From Eubacteriales bacterium (GTDB lineage: Bacteria > Bacillota > Clostridia > Lachnospirales > Lachnospiraceae): a DNA stretch of 45,431 nt. The position numbers were made by a program, and so were the translations under genes. Shown in pieces: positions 27,257 through 35,506 of the stretch. Position 1 is the stretch's first letter, and every line of letters starts with the position of its first letter. The stretch spans positions 93,642 to 139,072 of the forward strand of contig JAUNGM010000008.1 of assembly GCA_030524545.1 (NCBI GenBank), read 5' to 3'. Below the pieces are notes generated by a model. That model saw only the letters and a program-made list of their open reading frames with translations, was not told the DNA's origin and did no database searches.

Positions 27257-28064
27257 ACGTTACCTGGCCGGCCCATATCTGTTCTGGTCAGTCTCCTTTG
27301 TGGTGATTCCCCTTCTGGTGATTATTTACTATGCATTTACCAATGATGAGGGCGCGTTTACCTTTGCGAATCTGGCAGAGATCGTTACACCGGAAAACTT
27401 AAAGGCGCTTGGTATTTCCCTGCTGCTGTCCTTTTTCAGTACAGTGGTATGCCTGATCCTGGCGTACCCGCTGGCCATGATTCTGAGCAGCAAAAATATG
27501 AACCAGTCCAGTTTTATCGTGCTGATCTTTATCCTTCCGATGTGGATGAACTTTTTGCTGCGTACAATGGCATGGCAGACACTTCTGGAAAAGACCGGTG
27601 TGATCAACAGTGTTTTGAGTTTTCTGCACCTTCCGGCGCTGGAGATCATTAATACGCCTTATGCCATCATTCTCGGCATGGTGTACAATTTCCTGCCCTT
27701 TATGGTACTGCCGATTTACAATGTATTGATCAAGATCGACAAAGATGTCGTGAATGCCGCCCGGGATCTGGGGGCAAATCCGGTACAGACTTTTTTGAAG
27801 ATCACCCTTCCGTTAAGCATTCCGGGAGTGATCAGCGGAATTACCATGGTGTTCGTACCGGCACTGACAACTTTCGTAATTTCTGACCTTCTTGGAGGTG
27901 GCAAGATACTGCTTATCGGAAATGTGATTGAACAGTCCTTTAAACAGAACAGCAACTGGCATGTGGGAAGCAGCCTTTCCCTGGTGCTGATGGTATTTAT
28001 TATCGCCAGCATGGCCCTGGTTGCCAAGTATGATGAGAATGATGGGGAGGGCTCGGTATTATGA
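27246..28064 (+). CDS. potB: Spermidine/putrescine ABC transporter permease, TTG start
   Basis: PotB has 272 residues and about six membrane spans, with the cytoplasmic EAA loop [21 protein letters not shown] that docks PotA. The start appears to be TTG at 27246: GAGGAGGCGG lies seven bases upstream and no ATG with a site is nearby. A later start would remove the first membrane helix ([19 protein letters not shown]). The gene overlaps potA at its start and the potCD gene by four bases (ATGA) at its end, so all three are translationally coupled. Confidence 0.92.
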
Positions 28065-29944
28065 TCAGGAAATCGTTACATAAAATATACCTTGCATTGA
28101 TCTTTATCCTCCTTTATGCGCCGATCGTCACCCTGATCGTACTGTCCTTTAATAACTCCAAAACAAGGGCCAAGTGGGGCGGCTTTACGCTGAAATGGTA
28201 CAGGCAGCTTTTTCAGAATGAACAGATTATGAGCGCATTATATACGACACTGATTATTTCCATTCTTGCTGCCGGAATTGCCACGGTGATCGGCACGGCG
28301 GCAGCCATTGCCATTCAGGGAATGAAGCAGAAGTGGCGTACCATTTATATGGGACTTACCAATATCCCTATGATGAATGCGGAGATCGTGATGGGTATTT
28401 CCCTGATGCTGCTGTTTATCGCTCTTCGTATTACACTGGGGTTCGGCACGATTTTGATTGCCCATATTACGTTTAATATACCCTATGTCATTTTAAGCGT
28501 AACGCCTAAGCTGAAACAGACCAGTAAACATACCTATGAGGCTGCCATGGATCTTGGGGCATCTCCCCTGCAGGCGTTTTTTAAGGTAGTATTTCCGGAT
28601 ATCATGCCTGGGGTACTTTCCGGTTTTATGCTGGCATTTACTATGTCATTGGACGATTTCGTGATCACCCATTTTACCAAGGGACCGGGAATTGATACCC
28701 TGTCCACCAAGATTTATACGGAGGTCCGCAAGGGCATCAAACCGGAGATCTATGCACTTTCCACGATTATGTTTGTGTCGGTTCTGGTCCTTCTCCTTCT
28801 GATCAACTATTCGCCTGACGCACAGGACGACGGTAAAACGGCCAAAAAGAAAGTGAAACGTCCGTCTAAGATGAAAAAATTGATTGTCAGACGGGTAATT
28901 CCTGCAATGCTTTGTCTGGTGGTGATTGGCGGCGGTGTTTACTATGCTACCAAAAATCAGATGATGAATGAGGAAAAAGTGATTGTTTATAACTGGGGAG
29001 AATATATTGACCCGGAGGTGATTACCCTGTTTGAGGAGGAAACAGGGATTGATGTGGTTTATGAAGAGTTTGAAACCAATGAGATCCTGTATCCCAAGGT
29101 GAGTTCCGGTGCCATCGCCTATGATGTGGTCTGCCCAAGCGATTATATGATTCAGAGAATGCTGGAAAATGACCTTCTTGCGGAGATCAATTTTGACAAT
29201 ATCCCGAATGTGAAGTATATCGGCAAGGAATACATGGAGCAGTCCAGGCAGTTTGACCCGGAAAACAAGTATTCCATTCCTTATTGCTGGGGAACGGTAG
29301 GTATCCTTTATAATAAGACTATGGTGGATGAACCTGTTGACAGCTGGGGAATCCTCTGGGATGAAAAGTATAAGGACAGCATTCTGATGCAGGATTCTGT
29401 CAGAGATGCATTTGCCGTAGCTTTGCGGTATCTGGGTTATTCGCTGAATTCTACGGATCTTGATGAACTGAACGAGGCCATGGAGCTTCTGGTTGAGCAG
29501 AAGCCTCTGGTGCAGGCGTATGTCATTGACCAGGTTCGTGATAAAATGATCGGAAATGAAGCAGCGATCGGTGTGATTTATTCCGGTGAAGCAATCTATA
29601 CTCAGTGGGAGAATCCGGATCTGGAATACGTGATTCCAAAAGAGGGTACCAATATCTGGATTGATTCCTGGGTCATCCCGAAGAATGCGGAACACAAAGA
29701 AAATGCCGAAAAATTCCTGAATTTCCTCTGCAGGCCGGACATCGCGCTGATGAATTTTGAGTACATTACCTATTCTACTCCGAATGTGGCAGCACAGGAA
29801 ATGATTGAGGATGAAACCATCCGAAACAGTGAAGTAGCCTTCCCAGATCTCAGCAAGCTTCCGGAAATGGAAACCTTCCGCTATCTTGGGCCGGAAGCGG
29901 ATGCGGTGTATGGAGAACTGTGGAATAAGGTGAAATCCAATTGA
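28061..29944 (+). CDS. potCD: Fused polyamine permease and substrate-binding protein (PotC-PotD)
   Basis: The 627-residue protein joins two usually separate subunits. Residues 1 to about 247 are a PotC permease with six spans and EAA loop EAAMDLGASPLQAFFKVVFP. A basic linker (TAKKKVKRPSKMKK) spans about 255-272. An extra membrane span at about 278-297 (IPAMLCLVVIGGGVYY) carries the chain outside. Residues 306-627 are a complete PotD fold beginning KVIVYNWGEYIDPE, with an SYAVPYCWGT-like segment (KYSIPYCWGTVGILYN) and WIDSWVIPKNAEH. The extra span gives the correct topology for an extracellular binding domain and replaces a lipid anchor. Such fusions are known in some Firmicutes. Confidence 0.93.
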   Translation: MIRKSLHKIYLALIFILLYAPIVTLIVLSFNNSKTRAKWGGFTLKWYRQLFQNEQIMSALYTTLIISILAAGIATVIGTAAAIAIQGMKQKWRTIYMGLTNIPMMNAEIVMGISLMLLFIALRITLGFGTILIAHITFNIPYVILSVTPKLKQTSKHTYEAAMDLGASPLQAFFKVVFPDIMPGVLSGFMLAFTMSLDDFVITHFTKGPGIDTLSTKIYTEVRKGIKPEIYALSTIMFVSVLVLLLLINYSPDAQDDGKTAKKKVKRPSKMKKLIVRRVIPAMLCLVVIGGGVYYATKNQMMNEEKVIVYNWGEYIDPEVITLFEEETGIDVVYEEFETNEILYPKVSSGAIAYDVVCPSDYMIQRMLENDLLAEINFDNIPNVKYIGKEYMEQSRQFDPENKYSIPYCWGTVGILYNKTMVDEPVDSWGILWDEKYKDSILMQDSVRDAFAVALRYLGYSLNSTDLDELNEAMELLVEQKPLVQAYVIDQVRDKMIGNEAAIGVIYSGEAIYTQWENPDLEYVIPKEGTNIWIDSWVIPKNAEHKENAEKFLNFLCRPDIALMNFEYITYSTPNVAAQEMIEDETIRNSEVAFPDLSKLPEMETFRYLGPEADAVYGELWNKVKSN

Positions 29945-30003
29945 TGATCTGTGATCATCATGGAAACCGTGTTTTCTGATAAAAGAGTTAAGGAATTGAT
30001 GGA

Positions 30004-30050
30004 AAAAGGCTTTCCTGACTGTGAGATTGATCACAGAGGGAAAGCCTTTT
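30004..30050. terminator. Bidirectional terminator between pot operon and ridA genes
   Basis: AAAAGGCTTTCC (30004-30015) pairs with GGAAAGCCTTTT (30039-30050), with an inner CTGTGA/TCACAG stem (30019-30024 and 30031-30036). Runs of A and T on both sides serve the convergent genes. Confidence 0.9.
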
Positions 30051-30059
30051 CATATATCA

Positions 30060-30527
30060 TTAAATTTCTACAATCATCTCGATTTCCACCGGAATATTTC
30101 CATTGGGCATGTTGTGCGTACCCATTACCGTACGTGCATGATAGCCGCGTTCGGCAAAAACTTCTACCATTAGATCAGAAAAGCCATCCATAACTCCGTT
30201 GATGTCGCAGAAGTCGCCGTCTACATTCACAAGAGCAGTTGCTTTTACAATATTTTTTACCCGGTCAAGGCTTCCAAGATAATCTTTCAGCGCACCGATT
30301 AAGATAATACCGCATTCCCGGGCAGCAGCATAGCCTTCCTCAGGAGTCAGATCAGAGCCGATCCGTCCGGCATAGATAGGTTTGCCGGTGATTTGATCTT
30401 CCGGCCCATGGCCGGAGGTGTATAACAGATTGCCGACCTGTTTGAGAACAACGATTGGTTTTCTCTTTGCATAATGAATGGTCGGTTCTACGCCGTCTAT
30501 GGCCGGGAAGTGATTGATATTTTCCAT
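30060..30527 (-). CDS. RidA/YjgF family protein (copy 1)
   Basis: This 155-residue protein is of the RidA superfamily, whose members hydrolyse reactive enamine/imine intermediates released by PLP enzymes. The C-terminal part has GFSDLMVEVFAERGYHARTVMG with the conserved arginine that holds the substrate carboxylate, and ends VEIEMIVEI. It is longer at the N-terminus than classical 125-residue RidA and belongs to the atypical subgroup. GGGAGGAATTTTT lies before the ATG. It follows the second copy by 13 bases. Confidence 0.87.
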   Translation of the reverse strand: MENINHFPAIDGVEPTIHYAKRKPIVVLKQVGNLLYTSGHGPEDQITGKPIYAGRIGSDLTPEEGYAAARECGIILIGALKDYLGSLDRVKNIVKATALVNVDGDFCDINGVMDGFSDLMVEVFAERGYHARTVMGTHNMPNGNIPVEIEMIVEI

Positions 30528-30540
30528 AAAAATTCCTCCC

Positions 30541-31005
30541 TTAGCGCAGCTTTACAATACATTCTACTGAAACAGGAACGTTTTGCGGCAAATTGTATGC
30601 ACCCATGGCAGAACGGGCATGCATTCCGCGTTCACCGAATACTTCAAGCATCAAATCAGAAAAACCATTAATGACAGCAGGCTGGCTGGAAAAATCACCG
30701 CCGCTGTTTACAAGTCCGAGAACCTTGACGACACTTTCCACATGGTCAAGATCTCCTGTATAATCAGCTATGCAGCGGAGAGCGTTGAGACCACACTGAC
30801 GTGCAGCAGCATATGCATCTTCTAAAGAAACTTCGGTTCCTACGCGACCTGTAAAGAGGGGGGTGCCGTTTTCATCCGTAGGAAGCTGCGCAGAAACATA
30901 TAAAAGTCCGCCGGCTTCTTTGGCAGGAACAGCGCCTTTTCCTTTGCGGTCTTTTTTAGGCAGCGTAATTCCGAGCTGTTTAAGTCTATTTTCAATATTT
31001 CCCAT
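30541..31005 (-). CDS. RidA/YjgF family protein (copy 2)
   Basis: This 154-residue paralogue of the next gene shares the layout GGLLYVSAQLPTDENGTPLFTGRVG and NGFSDLMLEVFGERGMHARSAMG, keeping the key arginine. The start at 31005 (MGNIENR) was chosen over 31014 because AAGGAG is then well spaced. Together with copy 1 it may form homo- or heterotrimers. Its promoter is probably that of the upstream lacI gene 58 bases away. Placement beside an operon with a PLP ammonia-lyase-like enzyme supports a role in clearing enamines from that pathway (inference). Confidence 0.87.
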   Translation of the reverse strand: MGNIENRLKQLGITLPKKDRKGKGAVPAKEAGGLLYVSAQLPTDENGTPLFTGRVGTEVSLEDAYAAARQCGLNALRCIADYTGDLDHVESVVKVLGLVNSGGDFSSQPAVINGFSDLMLEVFGERGMHARSAMGAYNLPQNVPVSVECIVKLR

Positions 31006-31063
31006 AAGTATCACTCCTTATTGATTGGTTGTGTTATCATATACGGCTTTTGCGTGCGTAAGC

Positions 31064-32080
31064 TTATTCTTCCGGTTCACATACAGTGCCGTATTCAGCA
31101 AGATTGGTATCATAAGACCTTACAAGCGGAAGCTTGGCAACACCGTCCAAAATATCATTGATAGCAAAAATGCTGTCCCTACCCATTTCGTAGAGAGGCT
31201 GCCTTACGCAGGTGATCCGGGGTCCGGTGTAATTGTCCAGCGGAAGCTTCTGGTTATCAAATCCCAAAACGGAAATGTCTTTGGGAACCTGATAGCCCAT
31301 ATCAGTAATGCCCATGATTGCATAGGCAGCAACCTGGTCATTGCAGCAGAAAATGGCAGTAGGACGGGTTTCTTTTGGCTGTCTCATTATTTTCTGCGCG
31401 GCTTCATAAGCCTGTTTGGAGTCATAGATTGTAGACAAATAGCCATCATGTATTACCAGACCAATGTCGGCCATAGCGGTTGTATAGCCGTTAAATCTGT
31501 CCAAATAGACTTTTTTATTAGGATTGCCCATAAAGTAGGCAATACGGCGATGCTTTTTAGAAAAAAGATATTCTATGGCGCTATATGCTCCCTCATAGTT
31601 TTTGACAAGAAATTGATTTGTCTTAGGAGATTGAAAGTTATTTTCAATCAGCAAAAAGGGAAAGTTTATGGAATACAAATGCTCTATAACAGGCTGATCT
31701 GTATAAAGCGGGCCATAAAGAATAATGGCATCGGATACGCCGTTGGTGAGGAACTGGATTGATTGATCACGATATGCAGGGTCTTTTCCCAGGCTGTAAA
31801 ACAATACATTACGGCCGGAAGAAAAAGCAGCTTCTTCCATGCCGCGTATTAGTTCAGAAAAATACGAAGAATGAAGGTTGCGAAGAAGTACGGTGATCGC
31901 ATTTGTCTGACGCTGAACAAGAGACCGAGCCGCATTATTAGGAATATATCCCAATTCCTTGATCGAAAACTGTACCTTCTGCTGAATCTCCGGGGAAACG
32001 TTTTCAACGTTATTAATAACCCGCGATACAGTAGAAACAGAAACTCCGGCGTGTTTGGCTACATCTTTAATTGTCAACAT
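31064..32080 (-). CDS. LacI-family transcriptional repressor
   Basis: The 338-residue regulator starts with the LacI helix-turn-helix (TIKDVAKHAGVSVSTVSRVINN) and hinge region, followed by a periplasmic-binding-type sugar sensor (FNGYTTAMADIGL, ISVLGFDNQKLP). The ATG at 32080 was chosen over 32092 because the upstream ATG lies within the AAGGATGG ribosome binding site. It heads a minus-strand operon with both ridA genes and diverges from the sugar-uptake operon. It probably binds the two AACGTTTTATT boxes in the divergent region. The inducer is presumably the imported sugar or a catabolite. Confidence 0.92.
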   Translation of the reverse strand: MLTIKDVAKHAGVSVSTVSRVINNVENVSPEIQQKVQFSIKELGYIPNNAARSLVQRQTNAITVLLRNLHSSYFSELIRGMEEAAFSSGRNVLFYSLGKDPAYRDQSIQFLTNGVSDAIILYGPLYTDQPVIEHLYSINFPFLLIENNFQSPKTNQFLVKNYEGAYSAIEYLFSKKHRRIAYFMGNPNKKVYLDRFNGYTTAMADIGLVIHDGYLSTIYDSKQAYEAAQKIMRQPKETRPTAIFCCNDQVAAYAIMGITDMGYQVPKDISVLGFDNQKLPLDNYTGPRITCVRQPLYEMGRDSIFAINDILDGVAKLPLVRSYDTNLAEYGTVCEPEE

Positions 32081-32119
32081 TCTATATACCATCCTTGAAA
32101 ATGCATTTTCATAATGCTT

Positions 32120-32148
32120 ATTCTATCATACAAAAGGGAAATATGCAA
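32120..32148 (-). promoter_or_regulatory. Promoter of the lacI-ridA-ridA operon
   Basis: On the minus strand TTGCAT (plus 32143-32148), a 17-bp spacer and TAGAAT (plus 32120-32125) form a good promoter 40 bases from the start codon. Confidence 0.7.
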
Positions 32149-32164
32149 GATGTTTTCTAAAAAT

Positions 32165-32180
32165 GAGAAAACGTTTTATT
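32165..32180. promoter_or_regulatory. LacI-type operator O1
   Basis: GAGAAAACGTTTTATT contains the perfect palindrome AAAACGTTTT (32168-32177). It lies 20 bases upstream of the lacI -35 box and shares AACGTTTTATT with O2. Confidence 0.65.
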
Positions 32181-32262
32181 TACATAAAATGGAAAAAATA
32201 GTAATATATGAACAAAAATATTGAGATAAAATTTGATATAATAAACAAAAATAATAAAATAC

Positions 32263-32291
32263 TTGAAATAACGTTTTATTAGTGGTATAGT
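32263..32291 (+). promoter_or_regulatory. Promoter of the sugar operon with embedded operator O2
   Basis: TTGAAA (32263-32268), a 17-bp spacer and TATAGT (32286-32291). The spacer holds AACGTTTTATT (32270-32280), the same box as O1, so a bound repressor would block polymerase directly. The centres of the two boxes are 100 bp apart. Confidence 0.75.
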
Positions 32292-32322
32292 AAACACAAC
32301 CAAACAGAACGGAAGAAAGAAA

Positions 32323-32345
32323 TGATAAGGGCGCGCGACTTATCA
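32323..32345 (+). promoter_or_regulatory. Leader hairpin before the sugar-binding protein gene
   Basis: TGATAAG (32323-32329) pairs with CTTATCA (32339-32345) around a GC-rich loop in the 5' leader. It has no U run. It may stabilise the messenger. Confidence 0.4.
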
Positions 32346-32395
32346 GAAGACTGTTGGCGAAAACGAAAATATGATATGAAAAGGAGAGAAAACTA

Positions 32396-33625
32396 ATGAA
32401 AAAGTCTTTAAGCTTTGCACTTGCAGCTACAATGATAGCAACAGCTTCCCTCTCTGCTATTCCGGTAGCAGCCGATGAAAACGTTACTATATCATTTTGG
32501 GATGGAAACTGGGATGAGGCAGCTTTTGAAAATATCAAGGCTCTGTGGGAAGAAGAACATCCGGACATTAAACTTGAGCCTGAGTTTTTAGTTGATAACG
32601 GCATGAGTGATAAATATACACTTGCATTGTCAAATGGTACTGCTCCTGACGTTGTTGCTTGTGCGCTTGATTGGACCACTACATTTGGAAATGCCGGATA
32701 TCTGGCATCCCTGAATGAGTTTGTAGAGAAAGACGGCGTTGACTTGGGTCAGTATGTACAGGGTGCTATCAATGCTTCTACAATTGACGGCGAACTGTAT
32801 GCGCTTCCGTTCAGAAGTGAGACATATGCATTGTATTATAATGTAGATCTGCTTGCAGAAGCCGGCTATACAGAGCCGCCGAAAACATGGGATGAGGTTA
32901 AAGAAATTGCAGCAGCCTGCACTAAAGATGATGTGGCAGGATACGGCTTATGCGGTGCTAACTATGGTAATTTCTCCTTCCAGTATATTACTATGCTCCG
33001 CAGTTCCGGCGGTTCCATTCTGAATGAGGACAACACTGAGTCAGCACTTGGCAGCGATGCTGCTTTGCAGACTGCACAGCTTTACAAAGATCTTGCAGCT
33101 TATGCACCTGCAAGTATGCTGGAGAACGACAATATTGCAAATAGAACCCTGTTTGCAAACGGAAAAGTTGCTATGTACATGTCCGGTATCTATGATGCTC
33201 CGGAAATCGTGAAGGCTAATCCGGATCTGAACTTTGCATGCGCAATGGTTCCGACGGCAAACGATGCAGAGCGTTCTTCCATTCTTGGCGGATGGTCCGT
33301 AGCAGTTTCCGAATGCTCTGAGAACAAAGAGGCTGCATGGGAATTTGTGAAATGGCTGACCAGTCCGGAAATCGCAAAGCAGTATACAAATACCTTTACA
33401 GGTACCGGCGAACCGGCTGTTGTATTTGATGACATTGATGATGCAATCGTACAGCCGAATGCAGATGCCCTTGCATATGCAAAAGCACTTCCGAGCGTTG
33501 GATGCATTGTAAACATCCGTCAGACAATTTTTGATGATCTGTCCCTGATGCTTTCTGATAGTGTAACAGTAGAAGAAGCAGTACAGACGATGAATGATGA
33601 TGTGACTGCATTGCTTACAGAATAA
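32396..33625 (+). CDS. Sugar ABC transporter substrate-binding protein (family 1)
   Basis: The 409-residue CUT1-type binding protein has a signal peptide (MKKSLSFALAATMIATA, cleavage near PVAADE) and a family 1 fold (NVTISFWDGNWDEAAFENI, LYALPFRSETYALYYNVDLL, ILGGWSVAVSECSENKEAAWEF). No lipobox cysteine is present. AAAGGAGAG precedes the ATG. It is the first gene of the accessory operon, and a strong hairpin terminator lies between it and the permeases. The ligand cannot be read from sequence; the catabolic genes suggest a glycoside or sugar acid. Confidence 0.92.
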   Translation: MKKSLSFALAATMIATASLSAIPVAADENVTISFWDGNWDEAAFENIKALWEEEHPDIKLEPEFLVDNGMSDKYTLALSNGTAPDVVACALDWTTTFGNAGYLASLNEFVEKDGVDLGQYVQGAINASTIDGELYALPFRSETYALYYNVDLLAEAGYTEPPKTWDEVKEIAAACTKDDVAGYGLCGANYGNFSFQYITMLRSSGGSILNEDNTESALGSDAALQTAQLYKDLAAYAPASMLENDNIANRTLFANGKVAMYMSGIYDAPEIVKANPDLNFACAMVPTANDAERSSILGGWSVAVSECSENKEAAWEFVKWLTSPEIAKQYTNTFTGTGEPAVVFDDIDDAIVQPNADALAYAKALPSVGCIVNIRQTIFDDLSLMLSDSVTVEEAVQTMNDDVTALLTE

Positions 33626-33663
33626 TAAGACGGCTGATCCAACAGTTTAAGCATTAGTCTGAT

Positions 33664-33697
33664 GCGGCCACGGCTGAGCCGTGGCCGCCTTTTTTTG
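33664..33697 (+). terminator. Strong intra-operon terminator
   Basis: GCGGCCACGG (33664-33673) and CCGTGGCCGC (33679-33688) form a perfect 10-bp stem with a five-base loop, followed by eight pyrimidines, seven of them T. It lies between the binding-protein gene and the permease genes. Confidence 0.92.
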
Positions 33698-33757
33698 ACT
33701 GAGTATACATGATGACAGTCCGGCGGGTTGCCATACCGGAAGAAAGTGAGAAGTCAT

Positions 33758-34636
33758 ATGATGAAAAAGATAAAACGGTCCGGAATATTTTATATATTGC
33801 CGGCCCTTATAGTTGTAGCGGTTGTTATGTTATACCCGCTGATTTATACTCTGGTAATCGGTTTTTTCAAGAATACGATTTTTATGAAAGCACCGGAGTT
33901 TTGCGGAATAGGCCAGTATCTGAAGCTTTTTAAAGATAAAGTATTTATTGGCTCTATTGGAAATACGCTTGTTTGGACATTCGGAAGCGTGTTTTTTCAG
34001 TTTACGCTTGGATTTGCCATGGCCCTTATGCTGCATCAGGATTTTGTAAAAGGAAAAACAGTGATTCGTATCTTCCTGATGATTCCGTGGGTACTGCCAA
34101 GTATTATTGGATCTGCAGTTTGGAAATGGATGTATAACGCAGATTACGGTCTTATCAACTTTGTTCTGAAATCCATAGGCCTGATTGATGCGAACCGTAC
34201 ATGGCTTTCGTCAACGCAGACAGCTATGGCGGCAATTATCGTAGTTAATGTCTGGAAAATGTTCCCATATGTAATGCTGATGATCGAGGCAGCACTGCAG
34301 GGTGTTTCAAAGGATCTGAAAGAAGCAGCCGTCATTGACGGGGCAAACCAAATCGGTATTTTCCGCAATGTAACATGGCCGGCCATTGCTCCCCAGTGTT
34401 ATTCCGTACTTCTTCTTATGATCGTGTGGACCTTGAATGCTTTTACTTTTGTATACAACCTGACAGAAGGCGGTCCGGCCCATTCTACAGAAGTTATGGC
34501 AATGTACATCTACAAGAAGGCATTTACGGACTATGATTTTGGTTTTGCATCAGCAGCCAGCACAATTCTGTTCCTGATATCCATGGTGATCAGCTTTGTA
34601 TATATTCGCCTGACGAATGAAAAGGAGGGTGCATAA
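33758..34636 (+). CDS. Sugar ABC transporter permease (MalF type)
   Basis: This 292-residue CUT1 permease has six spans and the EAA loop KEAAVIDGANQIGIFRNVTWP. The open frame begins at 33728, but the GAGAAG-type site at 33750 favours the ATG at 33758 (MMKKIKRSG), giving the normal short cytoplasmic N-terminus before the first span (FYILPALIVVAVVML). It overlaps the next permease gene by one base (TAATG). Confidence 0.9.
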   Translation: MMKKIKRSGIFYILPALIVVAVVMLYPLIYTLVIGFFKNTIFMKAPEFCGIGQYLKLFKDKVFIGSIGNTLVWTFGSVFFQFTLGFAMALMLHQDFVKGKTVIRIFLMIPWVLPSIIGSAVWKWMYNADYGLINFVLKSIGLIDANRTWLSSTQTAMAAIIVVNVWKMFPYVMLMIEAALQGVSKDLKEAAVIDGANQIGIFRNVTWPAIAPQCYSVLLLMIVWTLNAFTFVYNLTEGGPAHSTEVMAMYIYKKAFTDYDFGFASAASTILFLISMVISFVYIRLTNEKEGA

Positions 34637-35475
34637 TGGATAAGAAAACTCAAAGCCGCGTTTGGCATATTATGACATATGTGATTCTATTTGCTGTGAT
34701 TGGAATAGCAATTCTTCCTGCTATTTGGATGCTTTCTACTTCGATTAAAAATGTAACGGAGCTTTATGATATTCCTATTGAAATCATACCGGATGAACCT
34801 ACGTTTGCGAACTACGTGGCAGTTATGCAGAATTCCAAGATGCTGAAGGCTTTTGCCAACAGTGTGATCATTACAGTTTGTGTAGTGGGCCTTACGCTTC
34901 TTCTTTCTATACTGGCAGGTTATGGGTTTGCAAGATTCCGCTTTAAAGGACATGGTATTATGAAGGTCGGGCTTCTGTTCGGCCAGATGATTCCCGGCAT
35001 TGTTATTATCATCCCGCTGTATTCCCTGTTTACAAAGATGGGGCTTCTTGATACGCGGATATCGCTGATCACAGCAGATATGGCACTGACAATTCCCATG
35101 GGGGTTATTATGCTGAGTTCCTTCTTTGAGGGTGTGCCGAAGGAACTGGAAGAAGCGGCTAAGATTGACGGCTGTACCGGAATCGGAGCACTGTTCAGGG
35201 TGGTTCTTCCGGTAGCAAAACCGGGATTGATTTCCGTTGCAATTTATACCTTTATCAATGCATGGGAAGAATTCCTGTTTGCTTTGAACTTCACTACTTC
35301 TGCTGACAAGAGAACACTTCCGATTGCAATCAGCATGTTCTCCGGTGAATTCTCAGTAGACTGGGGTACCACGATGGCTGCAGCAGCGGTTGTTGCATTG
35401 CCGGTACTTTGTATCTTCCTGTTATGTAACCGTTACTTTGTAAAAGGGCTGTCTGATGGAGCGGTCAAGGGTTGA
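34636..35475 (+). CDS. Sugar ABC transporter permease (MalG type)
   Basis: This 279-residue permease has six spans and the MalG-type EAA loop EEAAKIDGCTGIGALFRVVLP. AAGGAGGGTG precedes the ATG. With its partner and the binding protein it forms a CUT1 importer without a local ATPase. The orphan MsmX at 20.6-21.7 kb is the likely energiser (inference). Confidence 0.92.
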   Translation: MDKKTQSRVWHIMTYVILFAVIGIAILPAIWMLSTSIKNVTELYDIPIEIIPDEPTFANYVAVMQNSKMLKAFANSVIITVCVVGLTLLLSILAGYGFARFRFKGHGIMKVGLLFGQMIPGIVIIIPLYSLFTKMGLLDTRISLITADMALTIPMGVIMLSSFFEGVPKELEEAAKIDGCTGIGALFRVVLPVAKPGLISVAIYTFINAWEEFLFALNFTTSADKRTLPIAISMFSGEFSVDWGTTMAAAAVVALPVLCIFLLCNRYFVKGLSDGAVKG

Positions 35476-35506
35476 AACAGCCAATGATATGCAGCGGAGG
35501 AATGCT

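Noticed and set aside
28646-30034. Minus-strand open frame opposite potCD
   Set aside because: Antisense shadow rich in Ile/His/Phe without family motifs; potCD is certain on the plus strand.
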